Shown: in pieces, positions 44,708-52,638 of the stretch
Position numbering within the stretch: position 1 is the first letter of the stretch
How the letters are laid out: each line of letters opens with the position of its first letter
Source: [Clostridium] symbiosum
GTDB taxonomy: Bacteria; Bacillota; Clostridia; Lachnospirales; Lachnospiraceae
Assembly (NCBI GenBank): GCA_036419695.1
Contig: CP143946.1
Coordinates: forward strand, 2,970,001 to 3,034,000
DNA: 64,000 nucleotides
Direction of reading: 5' to 3'
The notes under the pieces: model-generated
Told to the model about the DNA's origin: nothing
Database searches by the model: none
The model's input: the letters and a program-made list of their open reading frames with translations, nothing else
Made by a program: the position numbers and the translations under genes

Positions 44708-45581
44708 AACCAGCCACCTCCGTTTCACTGATAAATATTTCTTCCAGGGAGAGAGGAATCATTTCGAAAAATACAGGATGGAATGTCTGCATGACCGCCT
44801 CAATCTCTTCCTTCTTCCCTCTCACCGTCAGAGTCAGGAGACTTCCTCTGCGCTCTGTCCTGATGATGTCAACTCCGTTCAACTCCTCCGGTTCCGTCCC
44901 CGGCAGCAAGACACACTGAACCTTGTGGATATTCAGCTTCATATCGTCCAAATCCTTGGACAGCAGAATTCCTCCTTTATGGAGCAGACCTACATGATCA
45001 CAGATATCCTCCAGCTCCCTCAGGTTATGGGAGGCAATGATTGGAGTCAGGTTGCGCTCCTCCATATCGTTGGCAAAGAGGCTTTTTACCGTCTGGCGCA
45101 TCACCGGATCCAGACCGTCGAAGGTCTCATCGCAAAAGATGTAATCAGTGTTGGCGCAGATTCCCAATAGTACGGAAAGCTGCTTTTTCATGCCCTTGGA
45201 AAAGGTATTTACCTTCCGTTTCGCGCTCAAATCGAAGTTCTGCAGGAGGCCGTAAAACCGCTTCTCATCGAAATTCTTGTATACGTTTCTGTAAAACTTC
45301 ATCATCTCTTCGGGCGTTGCGTTGTTTAAAAAATACTGGTCATCTGAAATATAGAAAAACCTTGACTTTACTCTGTCATTCTCAAAAATATCTTCTCCGT
45401 CGATCGTAACTCTGCCCTCATCCGGTTTCAGAATTCCGGCTGCCATTCTGAGGAATGTACTTTTTCCGGCTCCGTTGGTGCCGATCAGCCCGAACACACT
45501 TCCATCCCTGATTTCTGCATCAATATGATCAACGGCCGTGATATCGTCAAATCGTTTTGTCAGGTTGATTGCTTCAATCAT
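44682..45581 (-). CDS. ABC transporter ATP-binding protein, YtrB-like
   Basis: 299 residues. Walker A GTNGAGKST, Q-loop region ISDDQYF, signature TFSKGMKKQLS in place of LSGGQ, Walker B YIFCDETFDGLDP, and H-loop ASHNLRELE. It overlaps both neighbours, eight bp with ytrA upstream and 26 bp with the permease downstream, so the three genes are one coupled operon. Confidence 0.94.
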   Translation of the reverse strand: MIEAINLTKRFDDITAVDHIDAEIRDGSVFGLIGTNGAGKSTFLRMAAGILKPDEGRVTIDGEDIFENDRVKSRFFYISDDQYFLNNATPEEMMKFYRNVYKNFDEKRFYGLLQNFDLSAKRKVNTFSKGMKKQLSVLLGICANTDYIFCDETFDGLDPVMRQTVKSLFANDMEERNLTPIIASHNLRELEDICDHVGLLHKGGILLSKDLDDMKLNIHKVQCVLLPGTEPEELNGVDIIRTERRGSLLTLTVRGKKEEIEAVMQTFHPVFFEMIPLSLEEIFISETEVAGYDIKKLIF

Positions 45582-46077
45582 CCGTTTCTCCTCCTTTTTC
45601 CTCCCTTAGGGCCGTTACAGCCTCTTTCACGGCCAGTGTACGGCCGTCCGGCCCTGCCGTTTCCGCCGATTTTTCTGCGGCCGATGCCGCCGCAAATACG
45701 CGCGGTTTCCGGTCATTATTGCCATAAAGCTGAATCACCTGCTCCTGAAACTGCAGCATCGTGATCTCCGCCCCCTTTGCTTCCTCCACCAGTTTTCCGA
45801 GCCTTATAAAAATTTCTCTCTTCTTTTGCTCACGGATCTGATGGTTTTCAGCCACAAAACTGCCTCTGCCCTTTACCGAATAAATATATCCCTGGCGCTC
45901 GAGTTCCGCATAAGCTCTCTGGATTGTATTCGGATTGATGGACAGCTCCGTCGCAAGGCTCCGGACGGACGGAAGCTGGCTGTTCTGCTCCAGGATCCCG
46001 CGCACCATCAGCTCAGACATTTTTTCGACAACCTGCTCATAGATGGGACGCCGATCTTTATAGTCAATCAGAATCAT
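45574..46077 (-). CDS. GntR-family repressor, YtrA subfamily
   Basis: 167 residues from ATG 46077 (MILIDYKDRRPIYEQVVEKMSELM), with AAGGAGG upstream. The winged helix has ILEQNSQLPSVRSLATELSINPNTIQRAYAELERQGYIYSVKGRGSFV, followed by the short YtrA helical tail and an extra Ala/Glu-rich C-terminus. It represses its own ABC operon. The operator is the perfect inverted repeat at 46109-46133. Confidence 0.93.
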   Translation of the reverse strand: MILIDYKDRRPIYEQVVEKMSELMVRGILEQNSQLPSVRSLATELSINPNTIQRAYAELERQGYIYSVKGRGSFVAENHQIREQKKREIFIRLGKLVEEAKGAEITMLQFQEQVIQLYGNNDRKPRVFAAASAAEKSAETAGPDGRTLAVKEAVTALREEKGGETDD

Positions 46078-46108
46078 ACGCTCCTCCTTTCCTGTGTCAT
46101 TTGAATTA

Positions 46109-46163
46109 AGTGTATTAATTCTTTTAATACACTCAGTATACAAAAGGAGCCGCTCACTGTCAA
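46109..46163 (-). promoter_or_regulatory. ytrA operon promoter and perfect-palindrome operator
   Basis: Minus strand TTGACA (46158-46163), 17 bases, TATACT (46135-46140). Directly after it, AGTGTATTAA (46109-46118) and TTAATACACT (46124-46133) form a perfect 10-bp inverted repeat with a five-base centre, covering the transcription start. The promoter's -35 and spacer also lie in a stem that ends the upstream lipoprotein gene. Confidence 0.9.
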
Positions 46164-46180
46164 GCGGCCGCTCCTTACTT
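46137..46180 (-). terminator. Terminator of the lipoprotein gene, overlapping the ytrA promoter
   Basis: On the minus strand AAGGAG and CCGCT pair with AGCGG and CTCCTT, then TTTTG. The loop contains the TTGACA box of ytrA. Confidence 0.65.
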
Positions 46181-46230
46181 TTTTCTTAACATGATAAAGC
46201 TATGTATCGGAGGCATTTGCAAAACTTTAA

Positions 46231-46545
46231 TTAGTTTGCTGTAGATTCCTCAACCAGAGCTGCATCGTCGTTAGCTGCTTCGCCGTCTGCTGCCTCTGTA
46301 TCCTCTGCTTCTGCTACAGTCTCAGCTGCATCAGCTGCTTCTGTGTTCTCTTCCATTGTCTCATCAACAGCTTCTGTTGTCTCGTCTGCTGCTTCTGTTT
46401 CAGGAGCTTCTGTTGTTTCAGCCTCTGTTACGGCTGCTGCTGTTGTGCTGCTTGCTCCGCTTCCGCCACATGCTGTCAGAACTGAAGCTGCTAACATTGC
46501 ACTCATCATCATTACTGCTGCTGGTTTTACAAAATTTTTTTTCAT
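46231..46545 (-). CDS. Acidic Ala/Glu/Thr-rich lipoprotein
   Basis: 104 residues from ATG 46545 (MKKNFVKPAAVMMMSAML..), with GAGGAG upstream. Lipobox LTAC with Cys about 26, then GGSGASS and about 75 residues of almost only Ala, Glu, Thr, Asp (TEAPETEAADETTEA..). Low-complexity, very acidic, presumably extended and anchored outside the membrane. There is no folded domain. Function unknown. Longer in-frame starts lack ribosome sites. Confidence 0.8.
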   Translation of the reverse strand: MKKNFVKPAAVMMMSAMLAASVLTACGGSGASSTTAAAVTEAETTEAPETEAADETTEAVDETMEENTEAADAAETVAEAEDTEAADGEAANDDAALVEESTAN

Positions 46546-46754
46546 AATAAACATCTCCTCTTTTTTTGAATCAATTACCTTAATTCGTGGTACGCCAGTA
46601 ATGATAAAGAGAAATTGTGTCAAAATTGTGACCATTTTATTAATGAATCATAAAATTATCTCCTTATTTTTTATAAAAAAGAAAGAATTCGTAAGAATAT
46701 TTTCTTAACACACTGAGTCTATCAGTGTTTCCGCCTTCCAAATTCTTAATTATT

Positions 46755-47510
46755 TTATTGAAATTCTGTCATGTACGGACGGTATCTCAGAGCCAGATGA
46801 CCTCTCTGACAGACATAATTCTCTCTTTCTTTGATTGCAATGCTGTCAAAAAAGATTTTCCAAAGTGTTTCATACTCTTTCTGATCGGTTTTTTCCGAGA
46901 GCTCCCCCAGTCTTTTTGCAGAATCTCCTGCCAGAATATACCAGCCGGTATCCGGTGCATAGATTACCGCCCTCTCCCTGTGCTCGTCATAGATTATAAA
47001 CCGTTCCGGCCTCAGCCGATCGGAAAAATGCAGGGCCAGCATCGGAAGGACATCGTTCTTAGGCCCGATCTTTGAAAACATAACCCGGTTCCTAAGCTCT
47101 GAAAACCGCAGGAACTGCTTCATATTGTGCGCTTCGTTCAGTAAATTGCGGTTCATTCTGAAAATCTCATGGACAGCCGGTATCTGGAGGTTATCGGTAA
47201 TCTGCCTGCCGATATGAAAACCGTAAATCAGAAAACGGTAAATTCGATCCGCCTTCTCCTCCTCAAAGCTTAAAGATGCGTTATAAACCCAGCTGTAAGC
47301 TTCCCTGGATATCTTACTTACAATGGAATTTATCACCTTGACGATCTTTTCCCCACTCACTTCCACATCGCGGTATTCCGCAAACAGTTCCATATTATAG
47401 GCGCCATAAAGCTGCAGCTTGACGTTGTCATGTCCCAGACGGCTCATCCAGGCGTCGTAAACACCGCATAGGATGGAATCAAAATCATCCCTGCACAAAA
47501 ATATAACCAT
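46755..47510 (-). CDS. DUF4130 DNA-metabolism protein (TIGR03915-like)
   Basis: 251 residues. Begins MVIFLCRDDFDSILCGVYDAW and contains the family's VNRNLLNEAHNMKQFLRFSEL-like stretch (residues 131-150: MNRNLLNEAHNMKQFLRFSE), then FSDRLRPERFIIYDEHRERAV and the C-terminal YRPYMTEF. Known pairing: encoded next to a radical SAM DNA repair-type protein, as here. The gene starts one base after the radical SAM stop (TGACATG). Role in DNA modification or repair is inferred from the pairing and the SOS promoter. Confidence 0.88.
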   Translation of the reverse strand: MVIFLCRDDFDSILCGVYDAWMSRLGHDNVKLQLYGAYNMELFAEYRDVEVSGEKIVKVINSIVSKISREAYSWVYNASLSFEEEKADRIYRFLIYGFHIGRQITDNLQIPAVHEIFRMNRNLLNEAHNMKQFLRFSELRNRVMFSKIGPKNDVLPMLALHFSDRLRPERFIIYDEHRERAVIYAPDTGWYILAGDSAKRLGELSEKTDQKEYETLWKIFFDSIAIKERENYVCQRGHLALRYRPYMTEFQ

Positions 47511-47511
47511 G

Positions 47512-49140
47512 TCACATCTCCCCTGTCATGACGGAGCGGGCTTCCTCGGCAGGCGGCTTTACCTCCATATGAAAGTCGTCGAAGAGCGACATCTGCCGGT
47601 ACAGTCCCCTTTGTTCCAGTTCCCAGTGGCGTCTCTTCTCTTCTCCTATTATCTGGCCGGCTATGGCGTCCTCCGACAGTTTTACCGGATACATCATTTT
47701 ACCGGAACAGGTAATAAAATATACCGCTCTTTTAAGTACAACCCCCATTTTTTTCAAATCCTCGAATCTCAGTACCGCCTGCTTTCTTGCGGCCACGATG
47801 CGCATAGCCGACTTCGTTCCAATCCCGGGCACCCGGAGCAGAGAGGCATACGGCGCCCGGTTCACCTCCACCGGAAAATTCCCCAGATTTCTCAGCGCCC
47901 AGTCGCACTTGGGATCCAGAAAAACATTAAAGTTGGGCTTTGATTCCGACAAAAGCTCCGAAGCGTGGAAACCGTAGTACCGAAGCAGCCAGTCTGCCTG
48001 ATAAAGCCTGTGTTCCCTTAAAAGGGGAGGGCCTCCAGGCAGGGATGGAAGCATGCTGTCGTGATTGACCGGCACGAAAGCCGAATAGAATACTCTCTTT
48101 AGACCAAAATTCTGATAGAGAGCCTCGGTCACAGCCATCAGCTGAAAGTCGCTCTCCGGCGTCGCCCCCACAATCATCTGCGTGCTCTGCCCGGCAGGCA
48201 CAAAGTACGGCTTCTTATTGGATACGCGTCCCACGCCGTAATTGCCATAGACAGACTTTCCCGGGATCACCCGCGGCCGTTCGGGCTCCGCGCTGTTCCC
48301 GGGCGGAGAAACCGGCGGAGGGGACGGTATGGTACCGGACGCGGATACTCCTCCACCGGTCATAACGGCAGTCTGCTTCGCTCTGTCCGATTGAGCGGCC
48401 GGAAGGGCCTGGGAGAGCGCTGACTTCTCTCCTTCTTCGGATGGCAAAGCCCGGGTCCCGTCCGTAAGGAATCCCGGGGGGAGTATGATTCCCTTCTTTT
48501 CCAGAAGTCCCTCCCGGGCCATCTGCTGTACAATCCCCCTCTGGATCTGACGCATCGGTTTCAGGATCTTATCCCTTGTCTTACCGGGCGCCAGCTTTCT
48601 CAGGCCGTCCGCCGTGGGCAGCTCCAGATTCACACTCATCCTGTCTGCCAGAAAACCGGTCATCTCTATCAAAGCCGGATCGGCTCCCGGTATCGCTTTC
48701 ACATGAATATAACCGTTAAACTGATGTTCATTGCGCAGCAGATACAGAGTCCGGTATATCTGCTCCATCGTGTGGTCGGGAGTATCCAGAATCCCAGAGC
48801 TGAGAAACAGCCCCTCTATATAATTCCTCCGATAGAATTCCATCGTCAGCCTGCATACTTCCTCCGGCGTGAACGCTGTACGGATCGTATCGTTGGTTCT
48901 TCTGTTCACACAATAGCGGCAGTCATAGATACACTGATTCGTAAACAGAATTTTTAAAAGAGAAATGCATCTTCCGTCTGCCGCAAAGCTGTGACAGAGT
49001 CCCGCCTCACTTGCACTTCCGATGCAGCCGTCCTTTCCCTTCCTCTCAACGCCGCTGGAAGTACAGGCCACATCGTATTTGGCGGCGTCTGTTAAAATTT
49101 TGAGTTTTTCTTCAATCGATAGATTCTCCTGTATCAGCAT
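47512..49140 (-). CDS. Putative DNA modification/repair radical SAM protein (TIGR03916-like)
   Basis: 542 residues from ATG 49140 (MLIQENLSIEEKLKILTDAAK), with GGAG upstream. Radical SAM cluster CIYDCRYC (CxxxCxxC), preceded by the family's YDVACTSSGVERKGKDG. The C-terminal helix-hairpin-helix reads LLRVPGIGTKSAMRIVAARK. The middle (about 240-300 of this numbering) has a Ser/Pro/Ala-rich insert (e.g. SGTIPSPPPVSPPGNSAEPE) that makes it longer than the usual ~420 residues. First gene of the two-gene operon; the promoter carries LexA boxes. Confidence 0.9.
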   Translation of the reverse strand: MLIQENLSIEEKLKILTDAAKYDVACTSSGVERKGKDGCIGSASEAGLCHSFAADGRCISLLKILFTNQCIYDCRYCVNRRTNDTIRTAFTPEEVCRLTMEFYRRNYIEGLFLSSGILDTPDHTMEQIYRTLYLLRNEHQFNGYIHVKAIPGADPALIEMTGFLADRMSVNLELPTADGLRKLAPGKTRDKILKPMRQIQRGIVQQMAREGLLEKKGIILPPGFLTDGTRALPSEEGEKSALSQALPAAQSDRAKQTAVMTGGGVSASGTIPSPPPVSPPGNSAEPERPRVIPGKSVYGNYGVGRVSNKKPYFVPAGQSTQMIVGATPESDFQLMAVTEALYQNFGLKRVFYSAFVPVNHDSMLPSLPGGPPLLREHRLYQADWLLRYYGFHASELLSESKPNFNVFLDPKCDWALRNLGNFPVEVNRAPYASLLRVPGIGTKSAMRIVAARKQAVLRFEDLKKMGVVLKRAVYFITCSGKMMYPVKLSEDAIAGQIIGEEKRRHWELEQRGLYRQMSLFDDFHMEVKPPAEEARSVMTGEM

Positions 49141-49301
49141 ATTGCTTCTCCATTCCCACGAGTCTGTTACAAAATAGAATAAAATCGGACACATAGCGAA
49201 TTATATCCTGCTTCTGAAATAAGTTCTGCTTCTTTGTATGTTCAGCTATTCACGCTGTTTTTCACACCAATTTTCATGTTCCTTATCTGAAATGCATAAC
49301 C

Positions 49302-49374
49302 AGAACAAATGTTCTATCTTGATTCTATCATAAGATACCATCTTTTTCAAGAGTTTTTTTCGAACATTTGTTCT
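49302..49374 (-). promoter_or_regulatory. SOS promoter with two LexA boxes
   Basis: Minus strand TTGAAA (49345-49350), 17 bases, TAGAAT (49322-49327). LexA/DinR-type palindromes lie on both sides: CGAACATTTGTTCT (49361-49374) upstream and AGAACAAATGTTCT (49302-49315) over the start region. Both contain GAAC-N4-GTTC. Confidence 0.88.
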
Positions 49375-49643
49375 ATTCCAGATTTTCCCTTTTAATCCAG
49401 AATAACGGTTTTATAGTACAGAATAACGGTTTCATAAGTCGTATCCAAATCAGGGAATTAGCTCTTATCTTTATCAGTTTTACATTCTCCTGCGCAATTT
49501 TAAAATATAAAAAGAAACAGGACGCCCCCGTTTATCTTATTTCTTCTTATTAATAATACCGCGTCACGCGGACGGACTTCGCCTGAGTGTTCTTCGTATT
49601 TTAACATGGCTGTCCTAACGTAAATTTATCTTTAACGTAAAAA
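49375..49643. other. AT-rich intergenic region with a 13-base direct repeat
   Basis: No gene supported. AGAATAACGGTTT occurs at 49399-49411 and again at 49421-49433, 22 bases apart. Confidence 0.5.
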
Positions 49644-49672
49644 ACCGGAAGAAGGTATTTCCTTCTTCCGGT
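49644..49672 (-). terminator. Terminator of the cytidylate-kinase-like gene
   Basis: A perfect 12-bp stem ACCGGAAGAAGG (49644-49655) and CCTTCTTCCGGT (49661-49672) with TTTTTT following on the minus strand. Confidence 0.92.
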
Positions 49673-49746
49673 CCGACTGTATACAAACTATATTTTCCCT
49701 GTATCAGGAATTTGAGGGGATAACCCTCTTTCTAATCTTCCTTAAT

Positions 49747-50844
49747 TTAATTTTGTGAATTACCGCTGACGGCCTCCGCCGCCTCAGCGGATTTCACCGC
49801 TTTCCGGTCCTTCGTGCCGCGGTCAATCATCCTGAGGATGAAATCCACAGTTCCGTCTATACCATAGCTGGCGCTGTTGATGCAGAGATCGTAATTATTT
49901 GCATTTCCCCACCTGCGGCTGGTGTAAAAGTTATAGTAATGAGCATGCTGACGGTCGATGCGCTTCAGGAAACGTCTCGCCTTCTTCTCACTCATCCCGT
50001 TGTGTATCTCCATCGTATGGTGCACACGCTGTTCAAACGGCGCGGTAATGTAGATACTGATATGAGGAATGCCGTTGTTGGTCATAATTGCATCGCCACA
50101 ACGTCCCATAATAATGAAATCTTCCTTTTTTGCCATATCACAAAGCAGATCACTCTGGTTAAAAAATACGGCATCCCGTTTGGAAAGGCCATGGTACCGG
50201 CTGAATTCCCTCATATGCTGGCGGATCGTCAGCCGTTTTGCCTCTTCAAACGCGCTGGCCAGGTTTTGTTTGGCATCCGGATCGTCGGAATAGCCGATGG
50301 AATCACGTACCGAATCCCTCTCCGCCTCCAGCCTCTTAAGCACGGCCTCAAATATCTCAGCATCATAGTAATTAATCTTTAATTTGTCGGCCAGTTTAAA
50401 ACCGACATCAATTCCACCGCATCCATAAGTCCAGCTGATGCAGATAATCAGGTGATCCTCGTTTGAGAAACGGTTCTGAAGATTAAAGGTGTTCAGTTTC
50501 GCCATCTCCGGATCAATAATATCCCCGCTGACAAAACTGGTGGGCAGGCTCATCACCTCCTGAAGAATCAGGTTGTACTCGGTCATTACGAGCTTCCGCT
50601 CCGCCTTATCCTTGATGGTGCGGGCCATATTGGCAATCAGTGCCAGTTCGCTCCGCATCAGGTGCCCCTGAGGACGGGTCAGCATCGTATTCACCAGCTC
50701 ATCTACACACCGTTCCCGGTCTCTGTTAAATACGCGGCCCAGGGAGGAACCTAGCTGTGCATAAACTTCTGCATCCAGATCATAAATCCGTTCTGCCAGT
50801 TCACGGATTCGTTCTTCACGGATTTTTTCTTCGTTGTTTAACAT
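49747..50844 (-). CDS. Cytidylate-kinase-like protein with long N-terminal domain
   Basis: 365 residues. The C-terminal ~215 residues match the cytidylate kinase-like family: LIICISWTYGCGGIDVGFKLADKLKINYYDAEIF, FIIMGRCGDAIM, and VHHTMEIHNGMSEKKARRFLKRID. In the P-loop position the usual GSGG is GCGG, without a Lys. The first ~125 residues are an extra helical region (AERIYDLDAEVYAQLGSSLG..) not found in CMK. So it is probably not a housekeeping kinase. It lies 15 bp downstream of the NhaD-type antiporter, in the same operon. Confidence 0.8.
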   Translation of the reverse strand: MLNNEEKIREERIRELAERIYDLDAEVYAQLGSSLGRVFNRDRERCVDELVNTMLTRPQGHLMRSELALIANMARTIKDKAERKLVMTEYNLILQEVMSLPTSFVSGDIIDPEMAKLNTFNLQNRFSNEDHLIICISWTYGCGGIDVGFKLADKLKINYYDAEIFEAVLKRLEAERDSVRDSIGYSDDPDAKQNLASAFEEAKRLTIRQHMREFSRYHGLSKRDAVFFNQSDLLCDMAKKEDFIIMGRCGDAIMTNNGIPHISIYITAPFEQRVHHTMEIHNGMSEKKARRFLKRIDRQHAHYYNFYTSRRWGNANNYDLCINSASYGIDGTVDFILRMIDRGTKDRKAVKSAEAAEAVSGNSQN

Positions 50845-50859
50845 CTTGTCCCCTCCTCC

Positions 50860-52305
50860 CTATAAAAAGAACAGTAACATATCCAGCACAAAGACCGGAA
50901 CCAGGATTGCCAGTGACCAGAGAAGATAGCCGAAGAAAGACGGCATGCGCACACCGTTCTCGTCCGCTATTGACTTAACCATAAAGTTGGGGGCGTTTCC
51001 GATATATGTATTGGCTCCCATAAATACTGCGCCGGCTGAGATAGCCATCAGCATCTGTATCGGCACCGTTCCTAGCGTGGTAGCCATCCCCTCCTTGAAT
51101 CCGAGCGCCCCTGCCGTGGTCAGGAAAACCAGGTAAGTCGGCGTGTTGTCCAGGAAACTGGATAACATTCCCGTGGACCAGAACATCTGGAACGGCTCTG
51201 TGATTCCCAGCTTTCCTCCATTGGCCTTCAAAAGCATAAGAGCCGGCTGCATGGTAATGAAAATACCGATAAACAGTACCGCAACCTCACGGATTGCACT
51301 CCAGGTAAAATGGTTCTCTCTTCTGATTTCCACATTAGTCGTCTTGAAAGAGAGAAACGCCGCAATAAGAATGATTACAATCTCAATTAAAGCCGGATAC
51401 CCAAGCTGCACTTCTCCAAAAATATGGATTCCGCGTACATTTCCCGCTGCATCCTGGAATGCAGAGTGTCCCGGCAGCGTTCCGCTTAAAATAACGGCCC
51501 CCACTATCATGACCAGGAAAATGAGATTGTGGATTCCCCTGATTTTAACCTCCGTACCCGGCTTGCTGATATCCGGTTTGAGGCCCAGTGCAATATCTTT
51601 TCGGTAGGCGCGCCTGTCGATCCAGTAAAACAGGAAGAGAAGGACCGCCATATTGACGAGAAGAAGCGGCAACAGCTTCAGGCTCCAGAAGAAAGGAATT
51701 CCTCTCATAAATCCCATCAACAGAGGCGGATCCCCGATAGGAGTAAGACAGCCGCCAATATTGGAAACCAGGAAAATAAAAAACACAATAATATGGCGTT
51801 TTCTTTTTCTCCATGAATTCATCTTAATGACCGGACGGACCATCAGCATGCTGGCGCCGGTCGTGCCAATCCAGCTAGAAAGCAAGGTTCCAAGCGCCAA
51901 AAGCCCTACATTGATTCTCGGAGAACCTGCCAGATCCCCGGACATCGTAATGTTACCCGAAACACAGAACAGTCCGAACAGCAGGATAATAAATGTCAGA
52001 TAATCATTCACAATGCATTCCAGCACCGTCTCAAACGCCGTGCCTGCACTGAAAGTAAGAGCAAACGGAATAATAAAGAGCAGCGACCAGAAAATCACCG
52101 CATGGGGCTGGTGTCCCTCCCACCACTCTGCTTTAATTAACGGCAGAACCGCAATGCATAGAAGAAGTCCCGCAAAAGGAATACACAGCCAGATTGGAAC
52201 TGACACACTCTCACCACCGGCCGTCTGCTCCGCAGCCAAGGCTGTAACCGGATTGCAAACAAGCATCAGGCCCAGGCTTCCTAAAAAAGCTAATAACTTT
52301 TTCAC
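50860..52305 (-). CDS. NhaD-type sodium/proton antiporter
   Basis: About 481 residues from GTG 52305 (VKKLLAFLGSLGLMLV), chosen because GGGAGG is just upstream and the product then begins with a signal-like helix; a longer ATG frame from 52356 would put the promoter inside the gene. IT-superfamily features: NIGGCLTPIGDPPLLMGF, FLDNTPTYLVFLTTAG, GANTYIGNAPNFMVKSIA. About 12 spans. Exchanges Na+ for H+ across the membrane. Confidence 0.9.
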   Translation of the reverse strand: MKKLLAFLGSLGLMLVCNPVTALAAEQTAGGESVSVPIWLCIPFAGLLLCIAVLPLIKAEWWEGHQPHAVIFWSLLFIIPFALTFSAGTAFETVLECIVNDYLTFIILLFGLFCVSGNITMSGDLAGSPRINVGLLALGTLLSSWIGTTGASMLMVRPVIKMNSWRKRKRHIIVFFIFLVSNIGGCLTPIGDPPLLMGFMRGIPFFWSLKLLPLLLVNMAVLLFLFYWIDRRAYRKDIALGLKPDISKPGTEVKIRGIHNLIFLVMIVGAVILSGTLPGHSAFQDAAGNVRGIHIFGEVQLGYPALIEIVIILIAAFLSFKTTNVEIRRENHFTWSAIREVAVLFIGIFITMQPALMLLKANGGKLGITEPFQMFWSTGMLSSFLDNTPTYLVFLTTAGALGFKEGMATTLGTVPIQMLMAISAGAVFMGANTYIGNAPNFMVKSIADENGVRMPSFFGYLLWSLAILVPVFVLDMLLFFL

Positions 52306-52355
52306 AACAAAAAACCTCCCTATCCTTTTCTGGACATTTGATAGTCCAGCCAACA

Positions 52356-52384
52356 ATTATAGCAAGTTTAAGGACTAATTACAA
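52356..52384 (-). promoter_or_regulatory. Promoter of the antiporter-kinase operon
   Basis: Minus strand TTGTAA (52379-52384), 17 bases, TATAAT (52356-52361). It supports the GTG start at 52305. Confidence 0.75.
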
Positions 52385-52445
52385 CAGCAAATTGACTAAA
52401 TAATAGTAACAACCGTGTCAAAATATGTATATTTATAGCAAATTA

Positions 52446-52482
52446 ATACAGGCAAACCGAATCACCACCGGCTTGCCTGTAT
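52446..52482 (-). terminator. Hairpin downstream of galE
   Basis: ATACAGGCAA (52446-52455) pairs perfectly with TTGCCTGTAT (52473-52482). Only a short T stretch follows on the minus strand, so termination is probable but not strong. Confidence 0.65.
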
Positions 52483-52524
52483 GTTACAACCTGAAATCTT
52501 TCAGTTGCTGCGTTTATAATTGAA

Positions 52525-52593
52525 GTACTCGTGTATAGTACTTGTATTGCTGTACTTGTATTACTGTACTTATATTACTATGTTTATATTATA
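52525..52593. repeat. 14-bp tandem repeat array, about 4-5 units
   Basis: GTACTTGTATTGCT, GTACTTGTATTACT and GTACTTATATTACT follow each other at 52538-52579, with degenerate units on both sides. It is AT-rich and non-coding, between galE and its terminator. Confidence 0.85.
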
Positions 52594-52638
52594 AGCCCCA
52601 TACTGCGGTACTTAAATTCTGCATTTCAGATACTCGCC

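Noticed and set aside
49368..49553. 61-codon plus-strand frame after the SOS promoter
   Set aside because: Start lies inside a LexA box, no ribosome site, repeat-derived NNGFI segments.
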